Shown here in pieces: positions 8,916 to 17,908 of a stretch of DNA of 64,000 nt (position 1 is its first letter; every line of letters begins with the position of its first letter). The DNA is from Szabonella alba (GTDB taxonomy: Bacteria; Pseudomonadota; Alphaproteobacteria; Rhodobacterales; Rhodobacteraceae). The notes under the pieces were generated by a model. It was given only the letters and a program-made list of their open reading frames with translations, did no database searches and was not told the DNA's origin. Made by a program: the position numbers and the translations under genes. The stretch is taken from positions 62,001 through 126,000 of the forward strand of contig NZ_JAESVN010000002.1 in assembly GCF_016765775.1 (NCBI RefSeq), in the 5' to 3' direction.

Positions 8916-10421
8916 CTATTCCCCGCGCGGGAAGCGCTTGTTTTCTTCCAGCACGTTCAGGTCCATGTGATTGCGCATATAGCGCTCCGACGCCTTTTGC
9001 AGCGGCTGGTAATCCCACGGAAAATAGCCGCCCTGCCGCAGCGCCTCATAGACCACCCAGCGCCGCGCCTGACTTTCGCGCACCGCCGCGTCAAACAGAT
9101 CCAGCGACCAGCGCGCATCGGCCATGGCCCGGAACCGGTCCAGCACCGCCGCGCAGGCCGGATCGGTGGCGCGGTTCACCTTTTCGCCCGGATCGGCCTG
9201 CATATCGAACAAAAGCTCGGGATCGGCCTTGCAGCGGATGTATTTCCACTGTGCGTCCCGCAGCGCGACCAAGGGCGTGATCGACCCTTCGGCGGCATAT
9301 TCCATCGCCACAGGCTCGGCCCGCCCGTCGCCCCGCGCCAGTGGCAAAAGGCTGACCCCGTCGGTCCAGGGCATCACCTCGGACATGGAAATTCCGGCCA
9401 GATCACACAGGGTCGGCGTCACGTCGATGGTCGAAACCGGGGTTTCCACAAGCCCCGGCGCAAGATCGGGCGCCGCGATCATCAGGGGCACCCGCGCCGA
9501 CCCTTCAAACAGGCTCATCTTGAACCACAGGCCCCGGTCGCCCAGCATATCGCCATGATCCGACACGAACAGGATCACCGCCTCTTGCCGGCTCGCCTCA
9601 AGCGCGGCCATAATCTCACCGATCTTGTCATCGACATAGCTGATATTGGCGAAATAGCCCTGCCGCGCGCGGCGAATATGATCGGGCGTGATGTCGAAGG
9701 CGCGCCAGTCGCAGGCATCCATCAGGCGCTGCGAATGGGGGTCCTGTTCATCATAGGGAATCGCCGGCTGCGGCTCCAGTTCGGCACAGCCTTCATACAG
9801 ATCCCAGTACTTGCGCCGCGCTACATAGGGGTCATGCGGATGGGTAAAGCTGACCGTCAGACACCATGGCCGGGCGTCCCCGCCGCGCGACAGATCATAC
9901 AGCTTCTGCACCGCGCAATGGGCCACGTCATCATCATATTCCAGCTGGTTGGTGATCTCGGCCACACCCGCGCCGGTGACCGAGCCCAGATTGTGATACC
10001 ACCAGTCAATCCGTTCGCCCGGTTTGCGGTAATCCGGGGTCCAGCCGAAATCAGCCGGATAGATATCGGTCGTCAGCCGTTCCTCAAACCCGTGCATCTG
10101 GTCCGGGCCGACGAAATGCATCTTGCCCGACAGCGTGGTGGCATAGCCCGCGCGGCGCAGGTGATGGGTGAAACAGGGCACATCCGAGGTGAATTCGGCG
10201 GCATTGTCATAGACCCGGGTGCGATGCGGCAACTGCCCCGACATGAACGAGGCCCGCCCCGGCGCGCAAAGCGGGCTGCCGGTATAGCTGTTGGCAAAGC
10301 GCACCGACCGCGCGGCAAGCCGTTTCAGGTTCGGCGCGTGCAGAAAATCGGCAGGGCCATCGGGAAAGAATGTGCCATTCAACTGATCGACCATCAGAAT
10401 CAGGATGTTCGGCCGGTCCAT
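8916..10421 (-). CDS. betC: Choline-sulfatase
   Basis: The 501-residue sulfatase hydrolyses choline-O-sulfate to choline and sulfate. The active-site formylglycine motif is CAPGR with the Cys at residue 52, and the N-terminal metal segment is MVDQ with Asp12. BetC-specific stretches are clear: MHFVGPDQ near residue 100, TDIYPADFGWTPDYRKPGE, and a C-terminus of the NHMDLNVLEENKRFPR type. The ATG at 10421 has GGGGGAAAG upstream; a longer reading to 10544 has no family support. betI, betA and betB are absent here. A Dpp-type importer is transcribed divergently across a 568-base gap. Maturation of the Cys needs an anaerobic or FGE-type enzyme not seen in the window. Confidence 0.9.
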   Translation of the reverse strand: MDRPNILILMVDQLNGTFFPDGPADFLHAPNLKRLAARSVRFANSYTGSPLCAPGRASFMSGQLPHRTRVYDNAAEFTSDVPCFTHHLRRAGYATTLSGKMHFVGPDQMHGFEERLTTDIYPADFGWTPDYRKPGERIDWWYHNLGSVTGAGVAEITNQLEYDDDVAHCAVQKLYDLSRGGDARPWCLTVSFTHPHDPYVARRKYWDLYEGCAELEPQPAIPYDEQDPHSQRLMDACDWRAFDITPDHIRRARQGYFANISYVDDKIGEIMAALEASRQEAVILFVSDHGDMLGDRGLWFKMSLFEGSARVPLMIAAPDLAPGLVETPVSTIDVTPTLCDLAGISMSEVMPWTDGVSLLPLARGDGRAEPVAMEYAAEGSITPLVALRDAQWKYIRCKADPELLFDMQADPGEKVNRATDPACAAVLDRFRAMADARWSLDLFDAAVRESQARRWVVYEALRQGGYFPWDYQPLQKASERYMRNHMDLNVLEENKRFPRGE

Positions 10422-10989
10422 CGCACTTTCCCCCTTATTTTGCGCTGATCTGCGCATCAGTGGCGGATGGGGGGCCATCGGGCAAGGGTACGGGAAGGCT
10501 GCAGCGCATGAAAAAACCATGCGGCGCAGGACCGCAGGGCCCATTCCAGTCGCGGCCGCGCAAAGCGGTTGAATCAGCCAAAGATCTGAAATTGAATGAT
10601 TTTAATGGGCATCAACAGAAACAGCCCAAAGGCCGCCGGGGGCGTGACCGTCTTTCTGTCCGGGCTGAGGGGCGATTTTTTTCCATTGTCGCGCTGCCCC
10701 TGCTGACCGCAGTGTAACGAGATGCTGGCCGGGGGGATTGCCCCCGCAGGCCGCACCACCCGAACGGAGCCGCGATGGCAGCGATCCCCAGCATGACCCA
10801 TGCCGACATGCCGGCCTCTGTGGGGTTGCCCGTCGGGATTTATGCTGCCACCCTAAGGACAAGCGCCGTGGCCCCGGTATTTCGGCCCGCGCAATCCGCC
10901 CCGACCGGCCCGGCCGGACGCAAGAAAAGCCATACGATCCGCGCGACCCCAAGGCGGGTGGCGCAGGATGTCTGTCACAAAGGGAGACT
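10422..10989. other. Divergent intergenic region between betC and the ABC importer, no gene seen
   Basis: These 568 bases hold no convincing coding frame. The stretch near 10570-10615 is AT-richer than its surroundings and would suit promoters for one or both divergent units, but no clean -35/-10 pair stands out. A GC hairpin (GGCC, G-run, ATTG, CCCCC, GCA, GGCC) lies at about 10727-10752. No regulator gene lies next to it. Confidence 0.4.
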
Positions 10990-12558
10990 ATGACAATGAC
11001 GATGAAACCGCACCAATCCGGCCTGACCCGCCGCGGCCTGCTGCAGGGCGCCACCGCGATGACCGCTGCCGGGCTGATCCTGCCGGCCTCGATGACCGCC
11101 GCCCGCGCCGAACCGAAAAAGGGCGGCATCCTGCGCGTCGGGATCGGCCATGGCTCGACCACCGACGGGATGGATCCCGGCCTCTGGGACAACCTTTACG
11201 CACAGGTCTTTGCCGCCGCGCGCCACAACCAGCTGATCGAGGTCGATGCCAATAGCCAGCTGACCCCCGAGATCGCCGAAAGCTGGGAAAGCGCGGACGG
11301 CCAGACATGGGTGTTCAAGATCCGCGAAGGTGTCAGCTTCCATTCCGGCAAGCCGGTCACGGTCGAGGATGTCATCGCCTCGCTGAACCATCACCGGGGT
11401 GAAGCAACCACTTCGGCGATCAAGCCGCTGATGGCACCGGTCACCGATATCAAGGCTGACGGCCAGAATGTCGTGGTCACGCTGGACGCGCCCAATGCCG
11501 ACTTTGCCTATATCATGTCGGATTATCACCTTGCGATCATGCCTGCCGTCGATGGCAAGATCGACGTGCAATCCACCGATGGCTGCGGCGGCTATGTCGT
11601 TGACAGCTATGAACCCGGCGTGCAGGCCACCCTGTCGCGCAACCCGAATTACTGGAAATCGGACCGCGCGCATTTCGACGGGCTGGAACTGCTGCCGATC
11701 CTTGATTCTGCCGCGCGTCTGAACGCCCTGATGACCGGATCGGTCGATGTGATCGATCAGGTCGACCCCGCGACCATCGACATGCTGGCCGCCCGTGGCG
11801 GCAACCGCATCCTGTCGATCCCCGGCACCGCGCATTACACCTTCCCGATGGACAGCCGCGCCGCGCCCTATAACGACAACAATGTGCGGCTTGCGCTGAA
11901 ATACGCGATCGACCGTCAGGAACTGGTGGACAAGATCCTTGCCGGTCACGGTCAGGTGTCGAATGACAACCCGATCGGCCCGGCAAACCGCTATTTCAAC
12001 CCGGATATGGAAGCCAAGACCTATGATCCGGACAAGGCCAAGTTCTACCTCAAAGAGGCCGGCCTCGACAGTCTGGACGTCACCCTGACAGCGGCCGATG
12101 CGGCCTTTTCGGGCGCCGTCGATGCGGCGGTCCTGTTCAGCGAAACCGCCCGCGCCGCCAATATCAACATCACCGTCGACCGAGCGCCGAATGATGGCTA
12201 CTGGGACAATGTCTGGATGAAGCAACCCTTCTGCGCCAGCTATTGGGGTGGCCGCGCGGTCGAGGATCATATGTTCACCACCGCCTATGCCACCGGCGGG
12301 GCGTGGAACGATACCTTCTGGGAAAACGAGCGGTTCATGGAACTGCTGGTCGGGGCCCGTTCGGTCGTGGATGAGGACAAGCGCCGCGAAATGTATCACG
12401 AGATGCAGCATCTCGTGTCCTTCGAGGGGGCTGCGATCATCCCGATGTATAACAACTACGTCATGGCCGTCGCCGACGCGGTGGCCACGCCCGAGAAGAT
12501 CTCGACCAACTGGAACCTTGACGGGTTCCGCTGCACCGAACGCTGGTGGTTCGCCTGA
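10990..12558 (+). CDS. ABC transporter substrate-binding protein, family 5 (peptide/nickel type)
   Basis: The 522-residue protein starts at an ATG preceded by AAAGGGAGACT. It has a Tat-type signal: TRRGLLQGATAM, a hydrophobic stretch and an AxA cleavage site near residue 38. The mature part follows the SBP_bac_5 pattern: GGILRVGIG, then LIEVDANSQLTPEIAESWE and WVFKIREGVSFHSG. It captures a solute in the periplasm for the permeases and ATPase encoded just downstream. A hairpin separates it from the first permease gene, as often seen when the binding protein is made in excess. The substrate could be a peptide, a sulfated osmolyte or another organic cation. Proximity to betC suggests a choline-sulfate-like compound, but that is inference. 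Confidence 0.85.
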   Translation: MTMTMKPHQSGLTRRGLLQGATAMTAAGLILPASMTAARAEPKKGGILRVGIGHGSTTDGMDPGLWDNLYAQVFAAARHNQLIEVDANSQLTPEIAESWESADGQTWVFKIREGVSFHSGKPVTVEDVIASLNHHRGEATTSAIKPLMAPVTDIKADGQNVVVTLDAPNADFAYIMSDYHLAIMPAVDGKIDVQSTDGCGGYVVDSYEPGVQATLSRNPNYWKSDRAHFDGLELLPILDSAARLNALMTGSVDVIDQVDPATIDMLAARGGNRILSIPGTAHYTFPMDSRAAPYNDNNVRLALKYAIDRQELVDKILAGHGQVSNDNPIGPANRYFNPDMEAKTYDPDKAKFYLKEAGLDSLDVTLTAADAAFSGAVDAAVLFSETARAANINITVDRAPNDGYWDNVWMKQPFCASYWGGRAVEDHMFTTAYATGGAWNDTFWENERFMELLVGARSVVDEDKRREMYHEMQHLVSFEGAAIIPMYNNYVMAVADAVATPEKISTNWNLDGFRCTERWWFA

Positions 12559-12577
12559 TCCATACGCGCAGAACAAT

Positions 12578-12604
12578 TCCCCCGGTGGCGCCGCCGCCGG
12601 GGGA
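12578..12604 (+). terminator. Intercistronic hairpin after the binding-protein gene
   Basis: Twelve-base arms (12578-12589 and 12593-12604) pair with one G-T wobble around a 3-base loop. No T-run follows. Its place between a binding-protein gene and its permease genes suggests mRNA stabilisation or partial termination. Confidence 0.45.
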
Positions 12605-12665
12605 CGGATGCAGGGCCACGCCAGATCGGCCCGCATCGACCGAACAGGGATAGGGAAAACACGAC

Positions 12666-13619
12666 ATGGGCCATGTCTGGAAAATGGTCGGCCAGAGGCT
12701 CGCCCTCGGGGTGCTGACATTGTTCATCGTCTCGGTGGTGATCTTCGGCGCGACCGAATTGCTGCCGGGCGATCTTGCCCGCGAATTGCTGGGCCAGTCG
12801 GCCACGCCTGAGACACTGGCCGCGCTGCGCGCGCAGCTTGGCCTCGATCAGCCCGCGCCGGTGCGCTACTGGAACTGGCTTTCGGCCTTCCTGCAGGGGG
12901 ATTTCGGGGTTTCCATGGCCAACCGCCGCCCGATTTCAGACCTGATATCCGCCCGTCTGGGCAATACGATCTTCCTGGCGCTTTACGCCGCCGCGCTGGC
13001 GGTTCCGATCTCACTTACGCTGGGGATCCTTGCCGCCCTCTGGCGCAATTCGATCTTTGACCGCGCGGCCAATGTCGGCGCGCTCAGCGCGATTTCGTTC
13101 CCCGAGTTCTTCGTGGCCTATATCCTTGTGCTCTGGCTGGCGCAGACCGGTCTGTTCCCCTCGATGGTGCGGATCAATCCGACCACAGAATTCGGGGACA
13201 AGCTTTACATGGCCTTCCTGCCTGCCCTGACGCTGACGCTGGTCGTCACCGCCCATATGATGCGGATGACGCGGGCCGCGATCATCAACCTTCTGGCCTC
13301 GCCCTATATTGAAATGGCGCGGCTGAAGGGTCTTTCGCCGATGCGCATCATCCTGCGCCATGCGGTGCCCAATGCGCTGGCCCCGATCATCAATGTCGTG
13401 GCGCTGAACCTTGCCTATCTCATCACCGGGGTCGTGGTGGTGGAAGTGGTGTTCGTCTATCCGGGCTTGGGTCAGTTGATGGTCGATGCGGTGTCGAACC
13501 GCGATATTGCGGTGGTGCAGGCGGTGGCGCTGATCTTCGCTGCGGCCTATGTCCTTCTCAACCTTCTGGCGGATGTGCTGTCGACACTGTCGAACCCACG
13601 CCTGCTGCACCGGAGGTGA
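12666..13619 (+). CDS. ABC transporter permease, DppB type
   Basis: The 317-residue membrane protein shows the DppB layout: an N-terminal helix, a periplasmic domain that includes LLGQSATPETLAALRAQLGLDQP, then five further helices. The cytoplasmic EAA-type loop (EMARLKGLSPMRIILRHAVPNA) contacts the ATPase. It forms the inner-membrane channel with the protein of 13624-14538. The ATG at 12666 has GGGAAAACACGAC upstream. It is the second gene of the importer operon divergent from betC, and the next gene starts 4 bases after its stop. Confidence 0.88.
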   Translation: MGHVWKMVGQRLALGVLTLFIVSVVIFGATELLPGDLARELLGQSATPETLAALRAQLGLDQPAPVRYWNWLSAFLQGDFGVSMANRRPISDLISARLGNTIFLALYAAALAVPISLTLGILAALWRNSIFDRAANVGALSAISFPEFFVAYILVLWLAQTGLFPSMVRINPTTEFGDKLYMAFLPALTLTLVVTAHMMRMTRAAIINLLASPYIEMARLKGLSPMRIILRHAVPNALAPIINVVALNLAYLITGVVVVEVVFVYPGLGQLMVDAVSNRDIAVVQAVALIFAAAYVLLNLLADVLSTLSNPRLLHRR

Positions 13620-13623
13620 TGCG

Positions 13624-14538
13624 ATGACCCTGATCCTGTATTTCGCACTGTTCATCGTCGTCTCCATCGGTCTGGGCTGGGGGTTTCGCGCGCTGCTGAC
13701 CGCTGTCACCTCGGGCGAGGTGAAACGCGCCTTCCGTGACATGCCGATCTCGGCCAGTTTCGGGCTGCTGGTGATCCTGATCTATGTTCTGGTGGCGTTT
13801 CTGGCCCCGGTCCTTGCCCCCTTCCCTGAACGGGAGGTCGTGGGCGCGCGCTACATGCCATGGGGCGCGCCGCATTATCTGGGCACCGATTCACTGGGCC
13901 GCGACATGCTTTCCCGGATGATCTATGGCGCGCGGAACACCGTTGGCATCGCCTTTGCCACCACCGCGCTGGCCTTTATCGTTGGCTCGATCCTCGGGCT
14001 ATGGGCCGCCACGGTGGGCGGCTGGATGGATCAGGGCCTGTCGCGGTTTGTCGATGCGCTGATGGCGATCCCGGCACTGATCTTCTCGCTGCTGCTGCTG
14101 ACGATCTTCGGCACCTCGGTTCTGACGCTGATCATCATCATCGCCATGGTCGATGCGACACGGGTGTTCCGTCTGGCACGGTCGGTGGCGCAGGGCGTCG
14201 TGGTGATGGATTATATCGAGGCCGCCCGCCTGCGGGGTGAAACCATGTGGCGGCTGATCACGCGGGAGATTCTGCCCAATGCGATGGCGCCGCTGGTGGC
14301 GGAATTCGGCCTGCGCTTCTGCTTTGTCTTTCTTGCGATTTCGGCGCTGTCGTTCCTTGGCCTCGGGATCAAGCCACCGACCGCCGACTGGGGGTCGATG
14401 GTGCGCGAAAGCGCCACGCTCATCACCTTCGGCGATGTGACACCGCTGCTGCCGGCGGGGGCGATCGCGCTGTTGACGGTCGCGGTCAATTTCGTGGTCG
14501 ACTGGCAGTTGCACCGCGCCAGCGGATTGAAGGAGTAA
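13624..14538 (+). CDS. ABC transporter permease, DppC type
   Basis: This 304-residue integral membrane protein carries the DppC hallmark HYLGTDSLGRDMLSRMIYGAR near residues 82-102 and an EAA loop (YIEAARLRGETMWRLITREI). It is the second channel subunit of the Dpp-type importer. The chosen ATG at 13624 follows GGAGGTGATGCG. A longer frame starting inside the previous gene (13549) was rejected because the extension is out of family. Three bases separate it from the ATPase gene. Confidence 0.88.
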   Translation: MTLILYFALFIVVSIGLGWGFRALLTAVTSGEVKRAFRDMPISASFGLLVILIYVLVAFLAPVLAPFPEREVVGARYMPWGAPHYLGTDSLGRDMLSRMIYGARNTVGIAFATTALAFIVGSILGLWAATVGGWMDQGLSRFVDALMAIPALIFSLLLLTIFGTSVLTLIIIIAMVDATRVFRLARSVAQGVVVMDYIEAARLRGETMWRLITREILPNAMAPLVAEFGLRFCFVFLAISALSFLGLGIKPPTADWGSMVRESATLITFGDVTPLLPAGAIALLTVAVNFVVDWQLHRASGLKE

Positions 14539-14541
14539 GCC

Positions 14542-16155
14542 ATGGCTGACCCGCTTCTGACCATCAAGGATCTGCGGATCGAGGGGCGTTCCGGCGATGA
14601 CTGGCTGGAAATCGTCAAGGGCGTGGACCTGACCCTGAACCGGGGTGAGGTTCTGGGCCTGATCGGCGAATCCGGTGCCGGAAAATCTACCATCGGGCTG
14701 GCCTCGATGGGGTTTGCGCGCGATGGCTGCCGCATCTCGGGCGGGTCGATCCAGTTTGACGGGATCGACCTGCGCAAGGCCTCCGAGCAGCAAAGACGTG
14801 AGTTGCGCGGCAAGCGCATCGCCTATGTCGCGCAATCGGCGGCGGCCAGTTTCAACCCCGCGCATCGCCTGATTGAACAATATTGCGAAACCCCGGTGGT
14901 CAAGGGCGTGATGCCGCGCGATCAGGCCGCATCGGATGCAGTCGAGCTTTACCGCCGGATGCGCCTGCCGAACCCCGAGGATATCGGGTTCCGCTATCCG
15001 CATCAGGTGTCGGGCGGCCAGTTGCAGCGCGCGATGACGGCCATGGCCATGGCCTGCCGTCCCGAGCTTATCATCTTCGATGAACCCACCACCGCACTGG
15101 ACGTGACCACACAGATCGAGGTTCTGCACGCGATCCGCGATATCGTGGCACAATTCGGCACGGCGGCAATCTATATCACCCATGACCTTGCCGTGGTGGC
15201 CCAGATGGCCGACCGCATCAAGATCCTGCTGCGCGGGGAAGAGGTCGAAGAGGCCGAAACCCGCACTATGCTGTCCTCCCCGCGTGAGGATTATACCAAA
15301 AGCCTTTGGGCCGTGCGCAGCTTTGCCAAGGCCACGCAGCCCGCCCCGACCGGCACGCCGGTCGTGTCAGTCCGCAACGTCACCGCAGGCTATGGCAAGG
15401 TCCGGGTGCTGGAAAATGTCAGCTTTGACATCCATGCGGGCCGAACCGTCGCCGTGGTGGGCGAAAGCGGTTCGGGAAAATCCACCACCGCCCGCGTCAT
15501 TACCGGCCTTTTGCCGCCAGAACGCGGCGAGGTTCTGTTTGACGGCAAGCCCCTGCCCCCCGCCTATACCGCCCGCACGCGGGACCAGTTGCGGCAATGC
15601 CAGATGATCTATCAGATGGCCGATACCGCGCTGAACCCCAAGCTGCGCCTGCGTGAACTGATCGGGCGTCCCGCCCAGATGTATCTGGGCCTGCGCGGCA
15701 AGGCGCTGACCAACCGCATCCGCGACCTTCTGGACCTGATTGAGTTGGAGCCGGACAAATATATCGACCGCCTGCCCTCGGAACTGTCGGGCGGGCAGAA
15801 GCAGCGCATCGGCATCGCGCGCGCGCTGGCCGCCGAACCGCGGCTTATCATCTGCGATGAGATCACCTCGGCGCTGGACCAGATCGTGCAGGAGGGCATC
15901 CTGCGCCTGCTGGACCGGCTGCAATCGGAAATGGGGCTGGCCTATATGTTCATCACCCATGACCTTGCGACCGTGAAGGCCATCGCCGATGAGGTGGTGG
16001 TGATGCAGCAGGGCCGCGTCATCGAACAGGGCCTGAAGGACGAGATGTTCCAGCCCCCGCATGAACCCTACACCGAGCTTCTTCTGTCTTCGGTGCCGGA
16101 TATGGACCCCGACTGGCTCAGCCGGTTGCTGGAACAGCGCGCGGCGGCGGGCTAG
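14542..16155 (+). CDS. ABC transporter ATPase with two fused nucleotide-binding domains (DppD-DppF type)
   Basis: The 537-residue protein holds two complete ABC modules in one chain. The first Walker A is GESGAGKST (residues 42-50), with signature VSGGQLQRA near 156 and Walker B LIIFDEPT. The second Walker A is GESGSGKST near 307, with LSGGQKQR and LIICDEITSALD. It powers import through the permeases encoded at 12666-14538, replacing the usual separate DppD and DppF subunits. The second domain has Ile in the Walker B region (CDEI) where Pro is usual. It is the last gene of the operon, followed by a hairpin. Confidence 0.9.
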   Translation: MADPLLTIKDLRIEGRSGDDWLEIVKGVDLTLNRGEVLGLIGESGAGKSTIGLASMGFARDGCRISGGSIQFDGIDLRKASEQQRRELRGKRIAYVAQSAAASFNPAHRLIEQYCETPVVKGVMPRDQAASDAVELYRRMRLPNPEDIGFRYPHQVSGGQLQRAMTAMAMACRPELIIFDEPTTALDVTTQIEVLHAIRDIVAQFGTAAIYITHDLAVVAQMADRIKILLRGEEVEEAETRTMLSSPREDYTKSLWAVRSFAKATQPAPTGTPVVSVRNVTAGYGKVRVLENVSFDIHAGRTVAVVGESGSGKSTTARVITGLLPPERGEVLFDGKPLPPAYTARTRDQLRQCQMIYQMADTALNPKLRLRELIGRPAQMYLGLRGKALTNRIRDLLDLIELEPDKYIDRLPSELSGGQKQRIGIARALAAEPRLIICDEITSALDQIVQEGILRLLDRLQSEMGLAYMFITHDLATVKAIADEVVVMQQGRVIEQGLKDEMFQPPHEPYTELLLSSVPDMDPDWLSRLLEQRAAAG

Positions 16156-16591
16156 GCGCCGCCGGGTTTAGCCTGCTAAAAACCCGGGCTTGGCATCCCG
16201 GAATGGCGCGATCTTGCCCCTGTGCCGCAAGCGGAAAGCGTGTCGCGGGCTTTGGCGCTTTTGCCTTCGTGAACAACGCCACGGAGCGCAGACCGGACTC
16301 GCCGTTTATGCAGCCCTTCGATCTGGTGCATCCGCGAGTGATCGGGCGGCCCGGCCGGAGGTTGATGAGGCGATCCAGCGAGGGGGCCCGCGCAGGATGA
16401 TCCGTCGACCGGAGCGCGATTGCGGGAACAAGGCCTGCCGACAGGGGTTGAACTGGATCCTGCGGCCTTGTGCAGCCCATGTCTAATCAACCATGCCGGG
16501 CCGGGTTCGCCCACCTCCCCGGGTTTTACAAGGTGCCCAAGGGGACCGGACACCACGCCATGACCGAATGTGCCAAACCAAAGGAGACTTC
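16156..16591. other. Intergenic region, no gene recognised
   Basis: This 436-base stretch separates the importer from the DUF21 gene. Apart from the hairpin at its left end and the ribosome site AAAGGAGACTTC at its right end, I see no supported feature. Short open frames exist on both strands, but none has a family-like translation or a good ribosome site. Confidence 0.35.
16162..16187 (+). terminator. Terminator-like hairpin after the ATPase gene
   Basis: Eight-bp arms (CCGGGTTT at 16162-16169, AAACCCGG at 16180-16187) enclose a 10-base loop, 7 bases after the ATPase stop codon. No T-run follows, so termination is plausible but unproven. Confidence 0.4.
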
Positions 16592-17620
16592 ATGAATGAC
16601 GCGCTGATCTGGTTGGGGATCTGTTTCTGCATTTCACAATCCGGCCTGTTCTCGGGATGCAATATCGCGGTCTTCAGCCTGAGCCGTCTTCGTCTTGAGG
16701 CGGCGGCAGCGGCGGGCGACAAAAGTGCCCAAAGCGCACTGGAGCTCAGGCGCGATGCAAATTTCACATTGGTGACCATCCTGACGGGCAATGTCGCCAT
16801 CAACGTGCTTTTGACGATGCTGGCGGATTCCGTCATGGCGGGCGTGCTGGCATTTCTGTTCTCGACCGTCCTCATCACAGCGGTGGGCGAGATCGTGCCG
16901 CAGGCTTATTTCTCGCGCAATGCCCTGCGGGCGGTCGCCTTGTTCGCCCCTGTCCTGCGGCTTTATCGCATTTTGCTGTGGCCGGTGGCCAAGCCTATTG
17001 CGATGCTTCTGGATGCCTGGGTCGGCACCGAGGCAATTCCATGGTTTCGCGAGCGCGAACTTCACAACATCCTGCGCTATCATGCCGAATATTCAAGCAG
17101 TGAGGTTGGTCGCGTCGAGGCAATCGGCGCAATCAACTTTCTGGCGCTCGACGATCTTGTGGTCCGCCAGCAGGGCAACAGCGTCGATCCGCAAAGCATC
17201 ATGCAGATCGCGTTCAGCGACGGCCGCCCGGATTTTCCGGAGTTCAAGCCGGTGCCGGAGGATCACTTCATCAGAGGGCTGGCCGCCGCGCGCAAGAAAT
17301 GGGTCATCCTGACCGATCAGGAGGATCAGCCGCGTCTGCTGCTGGATGCTGGCAGTTTTCTGCGGGATGTCCTCGTCCTGAAACAGCAGGTCCGTCCCGT
17401 TGACTACTGCCATCCCCCGGCCGTGGTCCGCCAACCGGGCGACACGCTCGACATCGCGATTTCCAGACTGGCCAGACTGCGCGACGCCGATGCCGGTCAT
17501 GATGAAACCGTCATTCTTTACTGGTCGCCGGCCGAGAAGAGGATGATTACCGGTTCGGATGTCCTGCGCTGTCTGCTCGATGGAATGGGGCATCGCGACC
17601 AGCCCGCCGGGAAGAGGTGA
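16592..17620 (+). CDS. DUF21 (CNNM/CorC-like) membrane protein
   Basis: The 342-residue protein begins at an ATG preceded by AAAGGAGACTTC. The first 140 residues resemble the CNNM transmembrane domain: a helix with FCISQSGLFSGCNIAVFSLSRLRLE, then VTILTGNVAINVLLTMLAD, and a third helix with TAVGEIVPQAYFSR, the conserved E-[IV]-[VI]-P-[QK] motif. The C-terminal half should hold CBS domains but is weakly conserved. CNNM-type proteins are linked to Mg2+ transport. The gene appears monocistronic, and neighbours give no clue to its role. Confidence 0.75.
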   Translation: MNDALIWLGICFCISQSGLFSGCNIAVFSLSRLRLEAAAAAGDKSAQSALELRRDANFTLVTILTGNVAINVLLTMLADSVMAGVLAFLFSTVLITAVGEIVPQAYFSRNALRAVALFAPVLRLYRILLWPVAKPIAMLLDAWVGTEAIPWFRERELHNILRYHAEYSSSEVGRVEAIGAINFLALDDLVVRQQGNSVDPQSIMQIAFSDGRPDFPEFKPVPEDHFIRGLAAARKKWVILTDQEDQPRLLLDAGSFLRDVLVLKQQVRPVDYCHPPAVVRQPGDTLDIAISRLARLRDADAGHDETVILYWSPAEKRMITGSDVLRCLLDGMGHRDQPAGKR

Positions 17621-17716
17621 TCATCGCCAAGCGGCCACTGGCCCGGGATGTCGGGGACTTTGATTTCGCTGGCGCGCCAGCAAACGCGGAGCGGCCCCGC
17701 GAACTGGCCGGGAGTG

Positions 17717-17899
17717 TCATGCGCTTTGTGTATCCGGCTTGGCCCATGCGGGTTTCAGGTCCGGACACTCATTGAAGCGCTTGTTGACCATGCTGGCGGA
17801 CTGATTGCGGGCCGCAAACCAGTCCCGAACAGTCCTGCCACCTTGCATGACGTTGCGGATCACCAGACAATTCAGCTTGGTCGCGGCCTCGCACGCGGC
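17717..17899 (-). other. Unrecognised short open frame, possible gene remnant
   Basis: On the minus strand, 60 codons stay open before a TGA at 17717-17719. The translation contains LNCLVIRNVMQGG and WFAARNQSASMVNKRF, and reads like a real C-terminal protein fragment rather than a GC-driven shadow. No start codon with a ribosome site is evident and the frame is closed by TGA at 17900-17902. It could be the tail of a decayed gene. I do not recognise the family. Confidence 0.2.
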
Positions 17900-17908
17900 T
17901 CAGGCCGG

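Noticed and set aside
8967-10448. 493-codon plus-strand frame opposite betC
   Set aside because: Shadow of betC; composition is His/Arg/Pro-rich and no domain is recognisable.
10975-12720. 581-codon open frame on the minus strand opposite the binding-protein gene
   Set aside because: It is the antisense shadow of a well-supported SBP_bac_5 gene; its translation is rich in Arg, Gly and His without family features, as high-GC codon bias produces.
13999-15183. 394-codon minus-strand frame across the DppC-type permease and ATPase genes
   Set aside because: Antisense to two clear transporter genes; no motif, no ribosome site.
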